NCBI RefSeq assembly: GCF_037688875.1
Contig: NZ_JAWDIE010000006.1
Coordinates: forward strand, 62,001-126,000
Direction of reading: 5' to 3'
DNA: 64,000 nt
From: Amphibiibacter pelophylacis
GTDB lineage: Bacteria > Pseudomonadota > Gammaproteobacteria > Burkholderiales > Burkholderiaceae_C
Made by a program: the position numbers and the translations under genes. Under the pieces are notes generated by a model. It saw only the letters and a list, made by a program, of their open reading frames with translations, did not search any database and was not told where the DNA came from. The number at the start of each line of letters is the position of its first letter. Positions within the stretch are counted from its first letter, which is position 1. This document shows, piece by piece, positions 8,917 to 17,591 of this stretch.

Positions 8917-11493
8917 TTAGGCGGGACTGGGGCGCTCTGTGGCACCGATCAGCCCGGCGGTCTGCCTGTTTATCGACTCTTGCACAAAAAACCCAAGCCG
9001 CCTTGAAGCTCCGGCCACCTGCGCGCAGGCCGCCAGGCTCAGCGCCGGGGCCAGTAGCGGGCTGGCGGCCCCGGCATTCTGGTGGCGCGCCCACTCGATC
9101 AGGCGGTGCAGCGGCAGCGGGGCGCTGAAGTGGTAGCCCTGCAGGTAATCGCAGCCGGCCTCGCACAGCAGGCGCTGCTGCATCGCGTTCTCGACGCCCT
9201 CGGCGATGATGCGTATGCCCAGCTTGTGGCCCATCACGATCATGGCCTCGCACAGCGCCAGCTCGCTGGAATCGGGCTGCAGGTTCCTGACGAAGGCGCG
9301 GTCGATCTTGAGCAGATCGATCTGGAACTCCTTCAGGTAGGCCAGCGAGGAATAGCCCGTGCCGAAATCGTCCAGCGATATTTCCACCCCCGCCTCACGG
9401 TAGGTGCCCAGGATGAGCTGGGCCTCCTCGCTGGCGTCCATCAGCAGGCTTTCGGTGATCTCGATGCAGACGTTGCCGCCCTGGTGCGACTGCGACAGGT
9501 GCCTGGCCCAGTCGGTGTTGCTGCCCGCGTAGTTCTGGCGGAACTGGCGCGCTGATTTGTTGATCGAGACCTGGAAATCCTCGCCCAGGCACTGGCGCAG
9601 CAGCGGCAGATCGCGCATCACCTGCTGGAACACCCACTCGCTGATCTCGCCGATCAGGCCGTGGTTTTCGGCCAGGGCGATGAACTCGCCGGGCTGGATC
9701 TCGCCGCGCTCGCTGTGCAGCCAGCGCACCAGCGCCTCAGCCTTGACCATGCGCCCGGTGCGCGTGTCGACAATGGGCTGATAGGCGATGGAGAAATCGC
9801 GCTGCTCGACTGCGCGGCGCAGCTCGGCCAGCAGCGCTTTCTCGCGCTGGATGCGCTCCAGCAGGCTGACGTCATAAGGCCGGTGCGTGTTGCCGCCCGC
9901 CGCCTTGGCCGCGGCCAGTGCGATCTCGGCCAGGGTCTGCAGCCGTGCGCTGTCCTGCGCGTCGGCCGGGAAGCAGGCGCTGCCGATCGAGGCGGTGATG
10001 TGCACGCCCATCTGCTGGATGCTGAAAGGCAGCTCCATGCTGGTGCGCAGGCGCTCCAGCCGCGCGGTCAGGCCCGGGCCCGGATCGCTGATCAGGCAGC
10101 GGAACTCGTTGCCGCCCGCCCGCGACAGCACGCAGTCGGCGCCCAGCTGGCCCTGCAGGCGCACGGCGATGAGCTTGAGCAGTTCGTCGGCCACGCCGGT
10201 GCCGTAGTCGGCGTTGACATCACGAAAGTGGTCGATGTCCAGGTGGACCAGGGCAAAAGGCTGGCCGCTGCGAGTGCGACAGTGGGTTTCGCTGTCCAGC
10301 CGGGCCAGGAAGGTGCTGCGGTTGAGCGTGGCCGTCAGCGGATCGCAGTGCGCCATGAACATCAGCTGGTTGTCCTGCAGGCGCTTGCCGTTCACGTCGC
10401 AGTTGGTGCCCACCAGGCGCGTGGCGCGGCCCCGGCTGTCGCGTTCGACGGCGGCGGCGCGGGTCAGGATCCAGCGCCAGCTGCCGTCCACGCAGCGCAT
10501 GCGGGTTTCCACGCTGGCCGGGTGCTTCTGGTTCGGGCTGCGCAGCAGGCGGTTGCAGGTGCGCAGCAGCAGCACTCTGTCCTCGGGGTGAACGCGGCGC
10601 AGCCAGTCGGCCGGGCCGGGCGCTTCATGGGCGGGCGCTTCATAGCCCAGCTGCACATACCAGCTGCCCGACAGCGTCAGCGCGCCGGTTTTCACGTCCA
10701 GCTCCCACAGCGCGTCGTTCACGCCTTCCACGGCGTGACGCCAGCGGTCCTGTGCGCGCTGCACCTGGTGTTCGACGCGCCACACGCGCCACACCAGGCG
10801 GCGGGCGTAAATCAGGCCGGTGACCAGCATCAGCGACCAGCTGCAGCAGATCAGTGCGTACATGGTGTTCTCGCTGAAGGCCGCCAGGCGGGTGATTTCG
10901 CCTGAGAAGCGGTCGGAGTACACCTGCAGCTCGGCGCGCAGCACGCTGGCCTGACGGTCCAGGCGCATCTGCTCGCTCAGGCTGGATTCACTGCTGAGCG
11001 CCCAGTCGCGCGATTCCAGGCCCAGACGGCGTATGCGGTTGATGACGGGCACCGAATCCTCCCACTGCGCCAGCGCGGGCGCGAGCGTCGGGCTCTGGCC
11101 GAAGAGGCGGTACATGCGCGCGATCTGGCGCACGTCCTGGTCCTCGATGCCCATGTCCCGGATGTGCGCTTCGGCCACGTCCCAATCGGGCTCGGGGCGG
11201 TCCATGGCCGCCTTGGCCGCATTGCCATCCAGCGCCACCTGCAGCGATTTGCGGAAGTTGGCATAGTGGTAAGGATCCCGCGTGTGCAGGTATTTCTTCA
11301 GATAGAGCACCGAGGCGCGGGCGCCGTTGGACCAGGCGCTCTCGGCGGTGGTGAAAGCGCGGGTGCCGGAGACCAGCTGCAGGGCGGCGAAGGTCAGCGC
11401 CAGCTGCAGCAGGACCATCACGCCGAACGGCACGAGAAACCGCATCAGGCGCCGCCAGGGCGCTATCGTTGCGGGTCGTTCGAGCTGTTCCAT
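8917..11493 (-). CDS. Membrane PAS-GGDEF-EAL protein, likely c-di-GMP phosphodiesterase (paralogue)
   Basis: An 858-residue paralogue of the next gene downstream, with the same order: membrane segment (FLVPFGVMVLLQLALTFAAL), helical periplasmic sensor, membrane segment around residue 215, PAS/PAC, GGDEF, EAL. The GGDEF motif is GGNEF, so one acidic residue is replaced by Asn and cyclase activity is doubtful. The EAL domain keeps EALVRW, EITESLL, DDFGTGYSSL, LLKIDRAF and AEGVE and should be an active phosphodiesterase. The starting ATG has a weak GGATGG sequence in front of it. It is the first gene of a three-gene minus-strand run with almost no intergenic DNA, so the three are probably one transcript. 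The periplasmic ligand is unknown. Confidence 0.9.
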   Translation of the reverse strand: MEQLERPATIAPWRRLMRFLVPFGVMVLLQLALTFAALQLVSGTRAFTTAESAWSNGARASVLYLKKYLHTRDPYHYANFRKSLQVALDGNAAKAAMDRPEPDWDVAEAHIRDMGIEDQDVRQIARMYRLFGQSPTLAPALAQWEDSVPVINRIRRLGLESRDWALSSESSLSEQMRLDRQASVLRAELQVYSDRFSGEITRLAAFSENTMYALICCSWSLMLVTGLIYARRLVWRVWRVEHQVQRAQDRWRHAVEGVNDALWELDVKTGALTLSGSWYVQLGYEAPAHEAPGPADWLRRVHPEDRVLLLRTCNRLLRSPNQKHPASVETRMRCVDGSWRWILTRAAAVERDSRGRATRLVGTNCDVNGKRLQDNQLMFMAHCDPLTATLNRSTFLARLDSETHCRTRSGQPFALVHLDIDHFRDVNADYGTGVADELLKLIAVRLQGQLGADCVLSRAGGNEFRCLISDPGPGLTARLERLRTSMELPFSIQQMGVHITASIGSACFPADAQDSARLQTLAEIALAAAKAAGGNTHRPYDVSLLERIQREKALLAELRRAVEQRDFSIAYQPIVDTRTGRMVKAEALVRWLHSERGEIQPGEFIALAENHGLIGEISEWVFQQVMRDLPLLRQCLGEDFQVSINKSARQFRQNYAGSNTDWARHLSQSHQGGNVCIEITESLLMDASEEAQLILGTYREAGVEISLDDFGTGYSSLAYLKEFQIDLLKIDRAFVRNLQPDSSELALCEAMIVMGHKLGIRIIAEGVENAMQQRLLCEAGCDYLQGYHFSAPLPLHRLIEWARHQNAGAASPLLAPALSLAACAQVAGASRRLGFFVQESINRQTAGLIGATERPSPA

Positions 11494-11816
11494 GAGCCAT
11501 CCGGTTTCGAGATACTGGGGAGGTGAAGACTAGCCCGCCAGCGCAGCCTGTGCCTGCGGCTGTACTCCCCTGGGCCGGGGGTTCAGAATCGGGCCTGATC
11601 CGAATCCGTGGCCCATTCTGTCGGGCCCGGCCAGGATCAAACGCCGGAACTGCTGGTGAAAAACAGATCAGATTTTCCTAAAGAATGCCTAAAAAGTCAC
11701 AATCAATGAGAAAAAATATTCATCACTTCGGCAATATGTATCAATGACATCCCTGTGTTTTTAAGAGCGCCGTCGCGCCAGCCGCCCCTGCAACACCCCC
11801 CAACTGGAGACTTTTC
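11494..11816. other. Intergenic region between divergent genes
   Basis: These 323 bases separate the minus-strand c-di-GMP operon from the plus-strand SDR gene. The stretch 11660-11765 is much more AT-rich than its surroundings and is where promoters for one or both directions would be expected. I see no open frame with coding character, no clear hairpin and no convincing -35/-10 pair. The segment TGGAGA at about 11804-11809 is the ribosome site of the SDR gene. Confidence 0.5.
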
Positions 11817-12593
11817 ATGAACGAGACCCGTGTTTTTCTGATATCTGGTGCCGCCTCAGGCCTGGGCCTGGCCACGGCCGAGCGCGCCCTGACCGAGGGT
11901 CACCGCGTGATGCTGGCCGACATCGCCGCAGAGGCCGGCCAGGCGCAGGCGGAGCGGCTCGCGCAGCAGTACGGCGACCGCGTCGCCTTCCATGCGCTGG
12001 ACGTGACCGACGCCAGCCAGGCGCAGGCTGCGGTGGCCGCAACGGTGGCGCGCTTTGGCCGCCTGAGCCACGCCGTGAACTGCGCGGGCGTCGCCCCGGC
12101 CGAGAAGGTCGTGGGCAAGGAAGGCGCGCATGACCTGGCGCGTTTCGCCCGCACGGTGAACATCAACCTGGTCGGCACCTTCAACGTGCTGCGCTGCGCC
12201 GCCGAGGCCATGGCGCGCAACGCGCCCGACGCCCATGGCGAGCGCGGCCTGATCGTCAACACCGCCTCGGTTGCGGCCTTTGACGGCCAGGTCGGCCAGG
12301 CGGCTTACGCGGCGTCCAAGGCGGGCGTGGCGGGTCTGGCGCTGCCGGTGGCGCGCGAACTGGCGCGTCACGCCATCCGCGTCATGACGATCGCGCCGGG
12401 CATATTCATGACGCCCATGGTCCAGGGCATGCCGCAGAACGTGCAGGACGCGCTGGCCGCCAGCATCCCCTTCCCGCAGCGCCTGGGCCAGGCCCACGAG
12501 TATGCTGACCTGGTCATGCACCTGTGCGAGAACCGTTACCTGAACGCCGAAACCATCCGTCTGGATGGCGCCGTGCGCATGAATGCCCGCTGA
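11817..12593 (+). CDS. Short-chain dehydrogenase, type II 3-hydroxyacyl-CoA dehydrogenase-like
   Basis: A 258-residue classical SDR. It has the NAD-binding glycine motif GAASGLG near the N terminus, an LDVTD acidic turn, NCAG at about 88-91 and a Ser...YxxxK active site (TASVAAFDGQVGQAAYAASK). Overall it looks like 3-hydroxyacyl-CoA dehydrogenase of the HSD17B10 type, including PGIFMTPMVQGMP. This enzyme oxidises 3-hydroxyacyl-CoA to 3-oxoacyl-CoA in beta-oxidation. The thiolase gene begins 42 bases downstream, which would supply the following cleavage step and supports that role. Substrate chain length or branching cannot be read from the sequence. Confidence 0.88.
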   Translation: MNETRVFLISGAASGLGLATAERALTEGHRVMLADIAAEAGQAQAERLAQQYGDRVAFHALDVTDASQAQAAVAATVARFGRLSHAVNCAGVAPAEKVVGKEGAHDLARFARTVNINLVGTFNVLRCAAEAMARNAPDAHGERGLIVNTASVAAFDGQVGQAAYAASKAGVAGLALPVARELARHAIRVMTIAPGIFMTPMVQGMPQNVQDALAASIPFPQRLGQAHEYADLVMHLCENRYLNAETIRLDGAVRMNAR

Positions 12594-12635
12594 TCGTCTG
12601 AAGAACATCCGCCCGATGCGGTGAAAGGATTCCAA

Positions 12636-13877
12636 ATGTCGTCAAAACCCTCAAAACCCACCCAAACCGTTTTCCAGCGCGAAACCGAGGCTGATCCGGT
12701 GGTCATCGTGTCCGCCGTGCGCACGCCCATGGGCGCTTTCCAGGGCGCGCTGTCGGCGCAGACCGCGCCGCAACTGGGCGGCATCGCGCTGCAGGACGCG
12801 CTGGCGCGCAGCGGCGTGCCCGCCGCCGACGTCGGCGAGGTGCTGATGGGCTGCGTGCTCACCGCCGGTCTTGGGCAATCGCCCGCGCGCCAGGCGGCGC
12901 TGCTGGCCGGTCTGCCCGATTCGGTGGGCTGCACGACCATCACCAAGGCCTGCGGCTCGGCCATGAAAGCCGTGATGCTGGCCGTGGACGACCTGCTGCT
13001 GGGCCGCCACGCGGTGATGATGGCGGGTGGCATGGAATCCATGACCCATGCACCCTACCTGCTGCCCAAAGCGCGCGGCGGCCAGCGCCTGGGCCACGGC
13101 CAGATGCTGGATCACATGTTTCTGGACGGACTGGAAGACGCCTACAGCGTGCAGGACCGGGGCCGCCTGATGGGCACTTTCGCCGAAGACTGCGCCACGC
13201 ATTTCGGTTTCACCCGCCAGGAGCAGGACGACTGGGCGCGGCGCTCCGGCGAGCGCGGCCGCCTGGCGACGCAATCCGGCTGGTTCGCGCCGGAACTGGT
13301 CCCGGTGACCAGCGGCAGCGGCGCGCGGGCCCGCACACTGGACCATGACGAAACCGTGGCGCAGATCGATCTGGACAAGATTCCCCGCCTGAAACCCGTT
13401 TTCCGCGAAGGCGGCACGGTGACGGCAGCCAACTCCAGCTGCATTTCCGACGGCGCAGCGGCGCTGGTGCTGATGCGGGACAGCGAAGCGCGCCGCCGGG
13501 GCCTCAGCCCGCTGGCCCGCGTGCTGGGGCAGGCCACGCACGCCCGTGCGCCAGGCTGGTTCACCACCGCGCCGGTGGGCGCCATGCAGGCGCTTCTCGC
13601 TCAGGTCGGCTGGGGCGTGGCCGATGTCGACGCCTGGGAGATCAACGAGGCTTTCGCCGTCGTCACCCTCGCTGCCGTGCGCGAGCTGGGCCTGGATGAG
13701 GATCGTGTCAACCGTCACGGCGGCGCCTGCGCGCTGGGCCACCCCATTGGCGCGTCGGGCGCACGCATTCTGGTCACGCTGCTGGGCGCCCTGCGCCAGC
13801 ATGGCGGGCGCCGGGGTGTGGCCAGCCTGTGTATCGGCGGTGGCGAGGCAACAGCGATGGCGGTGGAGCTGTACTGA
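12636..13877 (+). CDS. Acetyl-CoA C-acetyltransferase (thiolase)
   Basis: A 413-residue thiolase. The acylated cysteine lies in ITKACGSAMKAV; the conserved histidine motif is ALGHPIGASGAR and the C-terminal cysteine motif is CIGGGEATAMAVE, where most relatives have GGGxG. It cleaves 3-oxoacyl-CoA with CoA, or condenses two acetyl-CoA. The ATG at 12636 is preferred over an in-frame GTG at 12621 because GAAAGG ends about seven bases before it. It ends just before a strong bidirectional terminator, so it closes a two-gene operon with the SDR. A biosynthetic role in polyhydroxybutyrate synthesis is possible, but the partner suggests fatty or amino acid catabolism. Confidence 0.93.
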   Translation: MSSKPSKPTQTVFQRETEADPVVIVSAVRTPMGAFQGALSAQTAPQLGGIALQDALARSGVPAADVGEVLMGCVLTAGLGQSPARQAALLAGLPDSVGCTTITKACGSAMKAVMLAVDDLLLGRHAVMMAGGMESMTHAPYLLPKARGGQRLGHGQMLDHMFLDGLEDAYSVQDRGRLMGTFAEDCATHFGFTRQEQDDWARRSGERGRLATQSGWFAPELVPVTSGSGARARTLDHDETVAQIDLDKIPRLKPVFREGGTVTAANSSCISDGAAALVLMRDSEARRRGLSPLARVLGQATHARAPGWFTTAPVGAMQALLAQVGWGVADVDAWEINEAFAVVTLAAVRELGLDEDRVNRHGGACALGHPIGASGARILVTLLGALRQHGGRRGVASLCIGGGEATAMAVELY

Positions 13878-13905
13878 TTTCTTCCAGGTATTTTTAATCT
13901 ATAAA

Positions 13906-13929
13906 AAAACCCCGCATATGCGGGGTTTT
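13906..13929. terminator. Bidirectional rho-independent terminator
   Basis: A perfect 12-base inverted repeat, AAAACCCCGCAT followed directly by ATGCGGGGTTTT, sits 28 bases after the thiolase stop and 20 bases before the end of the convergent small gene. The flanking A run on one side and T run on the other let it work in both directions. Confidence 0.93.
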
Positions 13930-13949
13930 CTGTTGCATCAATAATGCAA

Positions 13950-14183
13950 TTACATCGTGCTGTCACGGCTGGGATCAGCCAGTTCGCGAGCCGTTCTGGC
14001 CGCCAGGCTCAGCTTTTCGTTTTTCATCTTGTCCATTTTGCCCATGGCGTCATGATGCATCATCATGCCTTCTGCAGGCTTGCCCATTGCATCAGCGCGG
14101 GCAGCAGCGCTCTGGGCAAAAGCCGATGTAGCGGCAACAGCAGTCAGAGCCACGGCGATAGAGAGTTTTTTGATTGTGTTCAT
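13950..14183 (-). CDS. Small secreted Met/His-rich protein, function unknown
   Basis: A 77-residue protein with a clear signal peptide (MNTIKKLSIAVALTAVAATSAFA, cleavage after AFA). The mature part of about 54 residues is rich in Met, Lys and His, with a cluster GMMMHHDAMGKMDKMK, and ends ELADPSRDSTM. AAGGA precedes the ATG at a good distance. The composition recalls the short Met/Lys repeat exported proteins of betaproteobacteria and could bind copper or another soft metal, but no specific family motif is visible. It stands alone between a terminator and the divergent bioA gene. Confidence 0.75.
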   Translation of the reverse strand: MNTIKKLSIAVALTAVAATSAFAQSAAARADAMGKPAEGMMMHHDAMGKMDKMKNEKLSLAARTARELADPSRDSTM

Positions 14184-14256
14184 GAGGATTATCCTTTTAA
14201 GTGAGGGAATTGATACTTAAGAAATCGGTATCAACGCCACGCAGTGTGCCCGTTTT

Positions 14257-14288
14257 TTGTAAACCTCGTCATTCACTCGGGTAAACAA
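14257..14288. promoter_or_regulatory. Candidate BirA (biotin) operator upstream of bioA
   Basis: TTGTAAACC at 14257-14265 matches the left half of the proteobacterial BirA operator exactly. GGTAAACAA at 14280-14288 matches the right half GGTTTACAA at seven of nine positions. The spacer is 14 bases; the Escherichia coli bio operator has about 16. It lies about 100 bases before bioA. The imperfect right half and short spacer keep this a candidate only. Confidence 0.35.
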
Positions 14289-14391
14289 AGGTAAGCGTAA
14301 ATGCTGTATGCGCCAATGTTGCAGGAGCGGTGAGTTGTGAAGAAACTGTCCGGGCTATGATGCCCCTGAATCTTTTTGCCGAACTACTACT

Positions 14392-15867
14392 ATGAATCAT
14401 CTTCCTGTCAATCCCCCAAATGATACCCAGAACGCCGCGCAGCGCCCCCTGGCCCGCCGCAGCCGCGCCGCCGTCTGGCATCCCTGCACGCAGATGCACA
14501 GCCTCGATCGCGTCCCGCCGCTGCCCATTGCCCGGGCGCAGGGCGCCTGGCTGTATGACGACCAGGGCCAGGCGTATGCCGACCTGATCAGCTCGTGGTG
14601 GGTCAACCTGTTCGGGCACGCAGATGCGGGCATTTCTGAGGCCATCTCACGCCAGTTGCAGACGCTGCCGCACGTCATGCTGGCGGGCTGCACGCACGAG
14701 CCCGCCGTGGCGCTGGCCGAGCGCCTGGCGCAGACCACGGGCGGCGCGCTGGGCCACTGCTTTTTCGCCAGCGACGGCGCTTCGGCGGTGGAGATCGCCC
14801 TGAAATTAAGCGTCCATTACTGGCGCAACCGGGGGCACAGCGGCAAGGACCGCTTTGTCTGCCTGCAGGGCAGCTACCACGGGGAGACCCTGGGCGCGCT
14901 GGGCGTGACCGACGTGCCGGTGTTCCGCGAGGCCTACGGCCCGCTGCTGCGCCCCGCGCTGGTGGCGCCCAGCCCCGACGCCCGTCACGCCCAGCCCGGC
15001 GAGAGCGCCCGCGATGTCGCCCTGCGCGCCGCGCAGGGGCTGGCCGAGCTGCTGGAGGCGCACCGGGGCGAAATCGCTGCGCTGATTCTGGAGCCCATGG
15101 TGCAGTGCGCGGGCGGCATGGCGATGTACGACGCCGAATACCTGCGCCAGGCGCGGGCGCTGTGCGACGCCCACGAGGTCCACCTGATCGCCGACGAGAT
15201 CGCCGTGGGTTGCGGCCGCACCGGCCACATCTGGGCCTGGCAGCACAGCCACGAGGGCCATCACAAGGGCTATCACGAGGACGAGGGCGATGAACCCGAC
15301 CGCTGGCCCGATTTCCTGTGCGTGTCCAAGGGCATCACGGGTGGATTTCTGCCGCTGTCGCTGGTGCTGTGCACCGACACGGTCTATCAGGGTTTCTGGC
15401 ACGAGGAGGTGGCGCGGGGCTTTCTGCACTCGCACTCGTACACGGGCAACGCCCTGGCCTGCGCGGCGGCGCTGGCGGTGCTGGACCGGCTGCAGTCGGG
15501 CGCGATGCGTGCGCTGTGGCCGCAGCAGGCGCAGTGGCTGGAGATGCTGATGCAGCCCGCGCTCACCGATCCTCGCTGGGCGGCGCACGTGCGCCACCCG
15601 CGCCAGATCGGCACCATCGCGGCGTTTGATCTGGATGCGGCCGTGCTGCCCGCCCGTTTTGCCGAGCGCCTGCACCTGGCCGGGCGCCGCCACGGGCTGC
15701 TGCTGCGCCCGATCGGCGGGACGGTCTACGCCATGCCGCCGCTGGTGCTCAGCGAGGATCTGGCGCGGTTTGCCGGGCAGGGGCTGGTGAATTGTCTGGC
15801 CGAGGTGCTGGGGGATACGCCCGCGTCTTCGGGCGGGCCTGCGGCGGGGCAGTCCGCCGTGTGCTGA
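14392..15867 (+). CDS. bioA: Adenosylmethionine--8-amino-7-oxononanoate aminotransferase
   Basis: A class III aminotransferase of 491 residues, longer than the usual 430-450 because of an N-terminal extension, a His/Asp-rich insert (HSHEGHHKGYHEDEGDEPDRW) and a C-terminal tail. The BioA hallmarks are present: WHPCTQMH near the N terminus, SSWWVNLFGH, the pyridoxal phosphate pocket FASDGASAVEIALK, DEIAVGCGRTG and the lysine in CVSKGITGGFLPLS. It converts 8-amino-7-oxononanoate to 7,8-diaminononanoate with S-adenosylmethionine as amino donor, in biotin synthesis. No other biotin gene follows in the window. The upstream region carries a candidate BirA site. Confidence 0.95.
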   Translation: MNHLPVNPPNDTQNAAQRPLARRSRAAVWHPCTQMHSLDRVPPLPIARAQGAWLYDDQGQAYADLISSWWVNLFGHADAGISEAISRQLQTLPHVMLAGCTHEPAVALAERLAQTTGGALGHCFFASDGASAVEIALKLSVHYWRNRGHSGKDRFVCLQGSYHGETLGALGVTDVPVFREAYGPLLRPALVAPSPDARHAQPGESARDVALRAAQGLAELLEAHRGEIAALILEPMVQCAGGMAMYDAEYLRQARALCDAHEVHLIADEIAVGCGRTGHIWAWQHSHEGHHKGYHEDEGDEPDRWPDFLCVSKGITGGFLPLSLVLCTDTVYQGFWHEEVARGFLHSHSYTGNALACAAALAVLDRLQSGAMRALWPQQAQWLEMLMQPALTDPRWAAHVRHPRQIGTIAAFDLDAAVLPARFAERLHLAGRRHGLLLRPIGGTVYAMPPLVLSEDLARFAGQGLVNCLAEVLGDTPASSGGPAAGQSAVC

Positions 15868-15888
15868 TCAGGGGCGGATCAGAACCCG

Positions 15889-16311
15889 TCAGGGTGTTTC
15901 GATGGCGTTGCTGACCGGGCGGCGCGATTCGGGACGCGGCACCTGCGGCACGGGCAGATGCTTTTCGATGCGCGTGCGGTAGGTTGGGTCGTTGGGCAGG
16001 GGCAGCAGCAGTTCCATGGCGTCGCTGAGGTGCGCGCCCAGACGGGCGACCAGTTCGCGCTGGCGCGCGATGGCCTGCTGCAGCGCCACCAGGCGCTGGC
16101 GCTGCGGCGGTGTCAGACCGCCCGCCTGCTGCGCCTGCGGCAGCAGCTGCGACACCGCAGATTTCAGATCCATCTGCAGGCGCTGGCTGGCTTGCGCCAC
16201 GGCGGCAGCCTCGCCGCCTTCCAGCGCACGCTGCAGCGTCTGCACCGCCTGCTCGAGCAGGCGCAGGGCCGTTTCGGCATTCTGGGGACGGGGCGAGGTG
16301 TAGGGCGTCAT
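15889..16311 (-). CDS. flgN: Flagellar export chaperone FlgN
   Basis: A protein of about 140 residues that is almost entirely helical and Gln/Leu/Ala-rich (LLEQAVQTLQRALEGGEAAAV, then LVALQQAIARQRELVARLGAHL), as expected for FlgN. This cytoplasmic chaperone holds the hook-filament junction proteins FlgK and FlgL for export. Identification rests mainly on its place right after flgM and on composition. ATG 16311 is used; an in-frame TTG at 16335 would add eight residues. The 47-base spacing from flgM suggests one transcript. Confidence 0.82.
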   Translation of the reverse strand: MTPYTSPRPQNAETALRLLEQAVQTLQRALEGGEAAAVAQASQRLQMDLKSAVSQLLPQAQQAGGLTPPQRQRLVALQQAIARQRELVARLGAHLSDAMELLLPLPNDPTYRTRIEKHLPVPQVPRPESRRPVSNAIETP

Positions 16312-16358
16312 GGCGGTCTCAAAAAAGCCCTGCAACGGTCAGGCCGCGATCAGGGGGA

Positions 16359-16646
16359 TCAGTGGGGGGATTGGGGCGCCGACAGCATTTCCGAGGTGCT
16401 GGCCAGCAGCTTGTCGGCAATGGCTTCGGGGTTGACCTTGAACTGGCCGTCGCGGATGGCCTGGGCGATCTCGCGCACCTTGTCCATGTTGACGACGCCG
16501 TCGGTGCTGGATTTGTCCATCAGCGTGGCCGATTGCGAGATGTTCACGCGCGTGCTGGCTTCGACCGATTGCCCGGCGTTGCTGACACGGGCTTCTGCGC
16601 CGGTGGCCGGGGTCAGGGTGCGTGGCGAGAGGGGCTGGACTTTCAT
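16359..16646 (-). CDS. flgM: Anti-sigma-28 factor FlgM
   Basis: A 95-residue protein with the FlgM layout: a disordered N-terminal half and a helical C-terminal half (DGVVNMDKVREIAQAIRDGQFKVNPEAIADKLL) that binds FliA. It holds sigma-28 inactive until the hook-basal body is finished, then is exported through it. A sigma-28-type promoter lies about 40 bases upstream, consistent with the known feedback loop. It is followed by flgN on the same strand. Confidence 0.93.
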   Translation of the reverse strand: MKVQPLSPRTLTPATGAEARVSNAGQSVEASTRVNISQSATLMDKSSTDGVVNMDKVREIAQAIRDGQFKVNPEAIADKLLASTSEMLSAPQSPH

Positions 16647-16688
16647 GGCATGTCTCCGAAGATGGGCAGGATACTGGGATTGCCTTGC

Positions 16689-16715
16689 TTATCGGAGCCT
16701 ATGCCGTGTTTCTTG
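16689..16715 (-). promoter_or_regulatory. Sigma-28 (FliA)-type promoter for flgMN
   Basis: Read on the minus strand, the -10 element TCCGATAA (16696-16689) matches the FliA consensus GCCGATAA at seven of eight bases. CAAG at 16715-16712 lies 15 bases upstream, where TAAA is expected. The -10 ends 42 bases before the flgM ATG. The -35 match is partial. Confidence 0.6.
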
Positions 16716-16730
16716 AGGCCTGTCTGCGCC

Positions 16731-17474
16731 TTAATCAATCACTTCGGCCCGCTCTGGCCCCACAGCGCGCGCCGACACCAGTCGGCCCGAGGCCAATTTT
16801 AGCCGCACCATTTCCCCCTGGCGGCCTTCGCTCAGGGCGATGCCGTCGGTCGAGATGCGAAACCCGCTGCCGCCCGCCGCAATGCGCACCGTCTGGCCCG
16901 CGCGGAACCACACCTGGGGGCGAAGCTGCGCGGCCGCGGCCCGCTCGTGCGCGGTGACGGGCTGCTTGAGCTCGCGCCCGATCACCGCCGCCGGATCGAA
17001 CAGCGCGGGGCGGCTGCCCTGGGCGATGTCGACCGTGGCCAGCGCCACGTCGCCGCTCTGCACGGTGGCGCCAAAGGGCAGATCGCGCAGATAGACGACG
17101 GCCGGGGCGTACACCCGCACCGTGATGGGCACGCTGATGCGCCAGGCGGTGTCGCCCTTTACGCAGCGCAGCCCCATGCGCGTGCGGCCCCACATGCGCA
17201 GTCCGGGCGGGATGAAGGGCTCGATGCGCGCGCAGGCGGCCAAGCGAAGGCGGGGGTCGATCTGGCCCAGCTCCAGCGTGACGCGGGCAGCGCCCGGCGG
17301 CATGGCGGGCGTGGCGGTGCGGCCCAGGGTTTCCAGCTGCGTCTGCAGCGCCTGCGTGATGTCGGCGGGAGCGGCCTGCGCCTGCGCCATGACGGGCGCT
17401 GCGGCCAGACCCAGACCGGAACCTAGAGCCAGCGCCAGCGCGCCGGCGCGCCGAGGGAACGGAAGCATTTTCAT
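16731..17474 (-). CDS. flgA: Flagellar P-ring assembly chaperone FlgA
   Basis: A 247-residue periplasmic protein with a signal peptide (LALALGSGLGLAAAPVMAQA, cleavage near AQA). The C-terminal part, from about residue 120, is the SAF/ChapFlgA domain (VVYLRDLPFGATVQSGDVALA, then VRIAAGGSGFRISTDGIALSEG). It helps FlgI assemble into the P ring around the rod. It is divergent from flgB, as in enterobacteria, with 117 bases between the starts, and 84 bases upstream of flgM, which has its own promoter. Confidence 0.95.
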   Translation of the reverse strand: MKMLPFPRRAGALALALGSGLGLAAAPVMAQAQAAPADITQALQTQLETLGRTATPAMPPGAARVTLELGQIDPRLRLAACARIEPFIPPGLRMWGRTRMGLRCVKGDTAWRISVPITVRVYAPAVVYLRDLPFGATVQSGDVALATVDIAQGSRPALFDPAAVIGRELKQPVTAHERAAAAQLRPQVWFRAGQTVRIAAGGSGFRISTDGIALSEGRQGEMVRLKLASGRLVSARAVGPERAEVID

Positions 17475-17591
17475 GCCGCCATGGTGGCATTTTGACCCAG
17501 CGCGGGGCAGGGAATTAAGCGCCGAAAGACCGCTTTATTCACCCCTCAGGCCCGGCCTGGCTTGCTCAGAATGGCCCCCAAGGAGAAGCTT

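Noticed and set aside
3862..9128. Very long plus-strand frames (880 and 903 codons) opposite the c-di-GMP genes
   Set aside because: They are antisense shadows of GC-rich genes, rich in Gln, His, Arg and Val with no family motif; the minus-strand frames have complete GGDEF/EAL domains.
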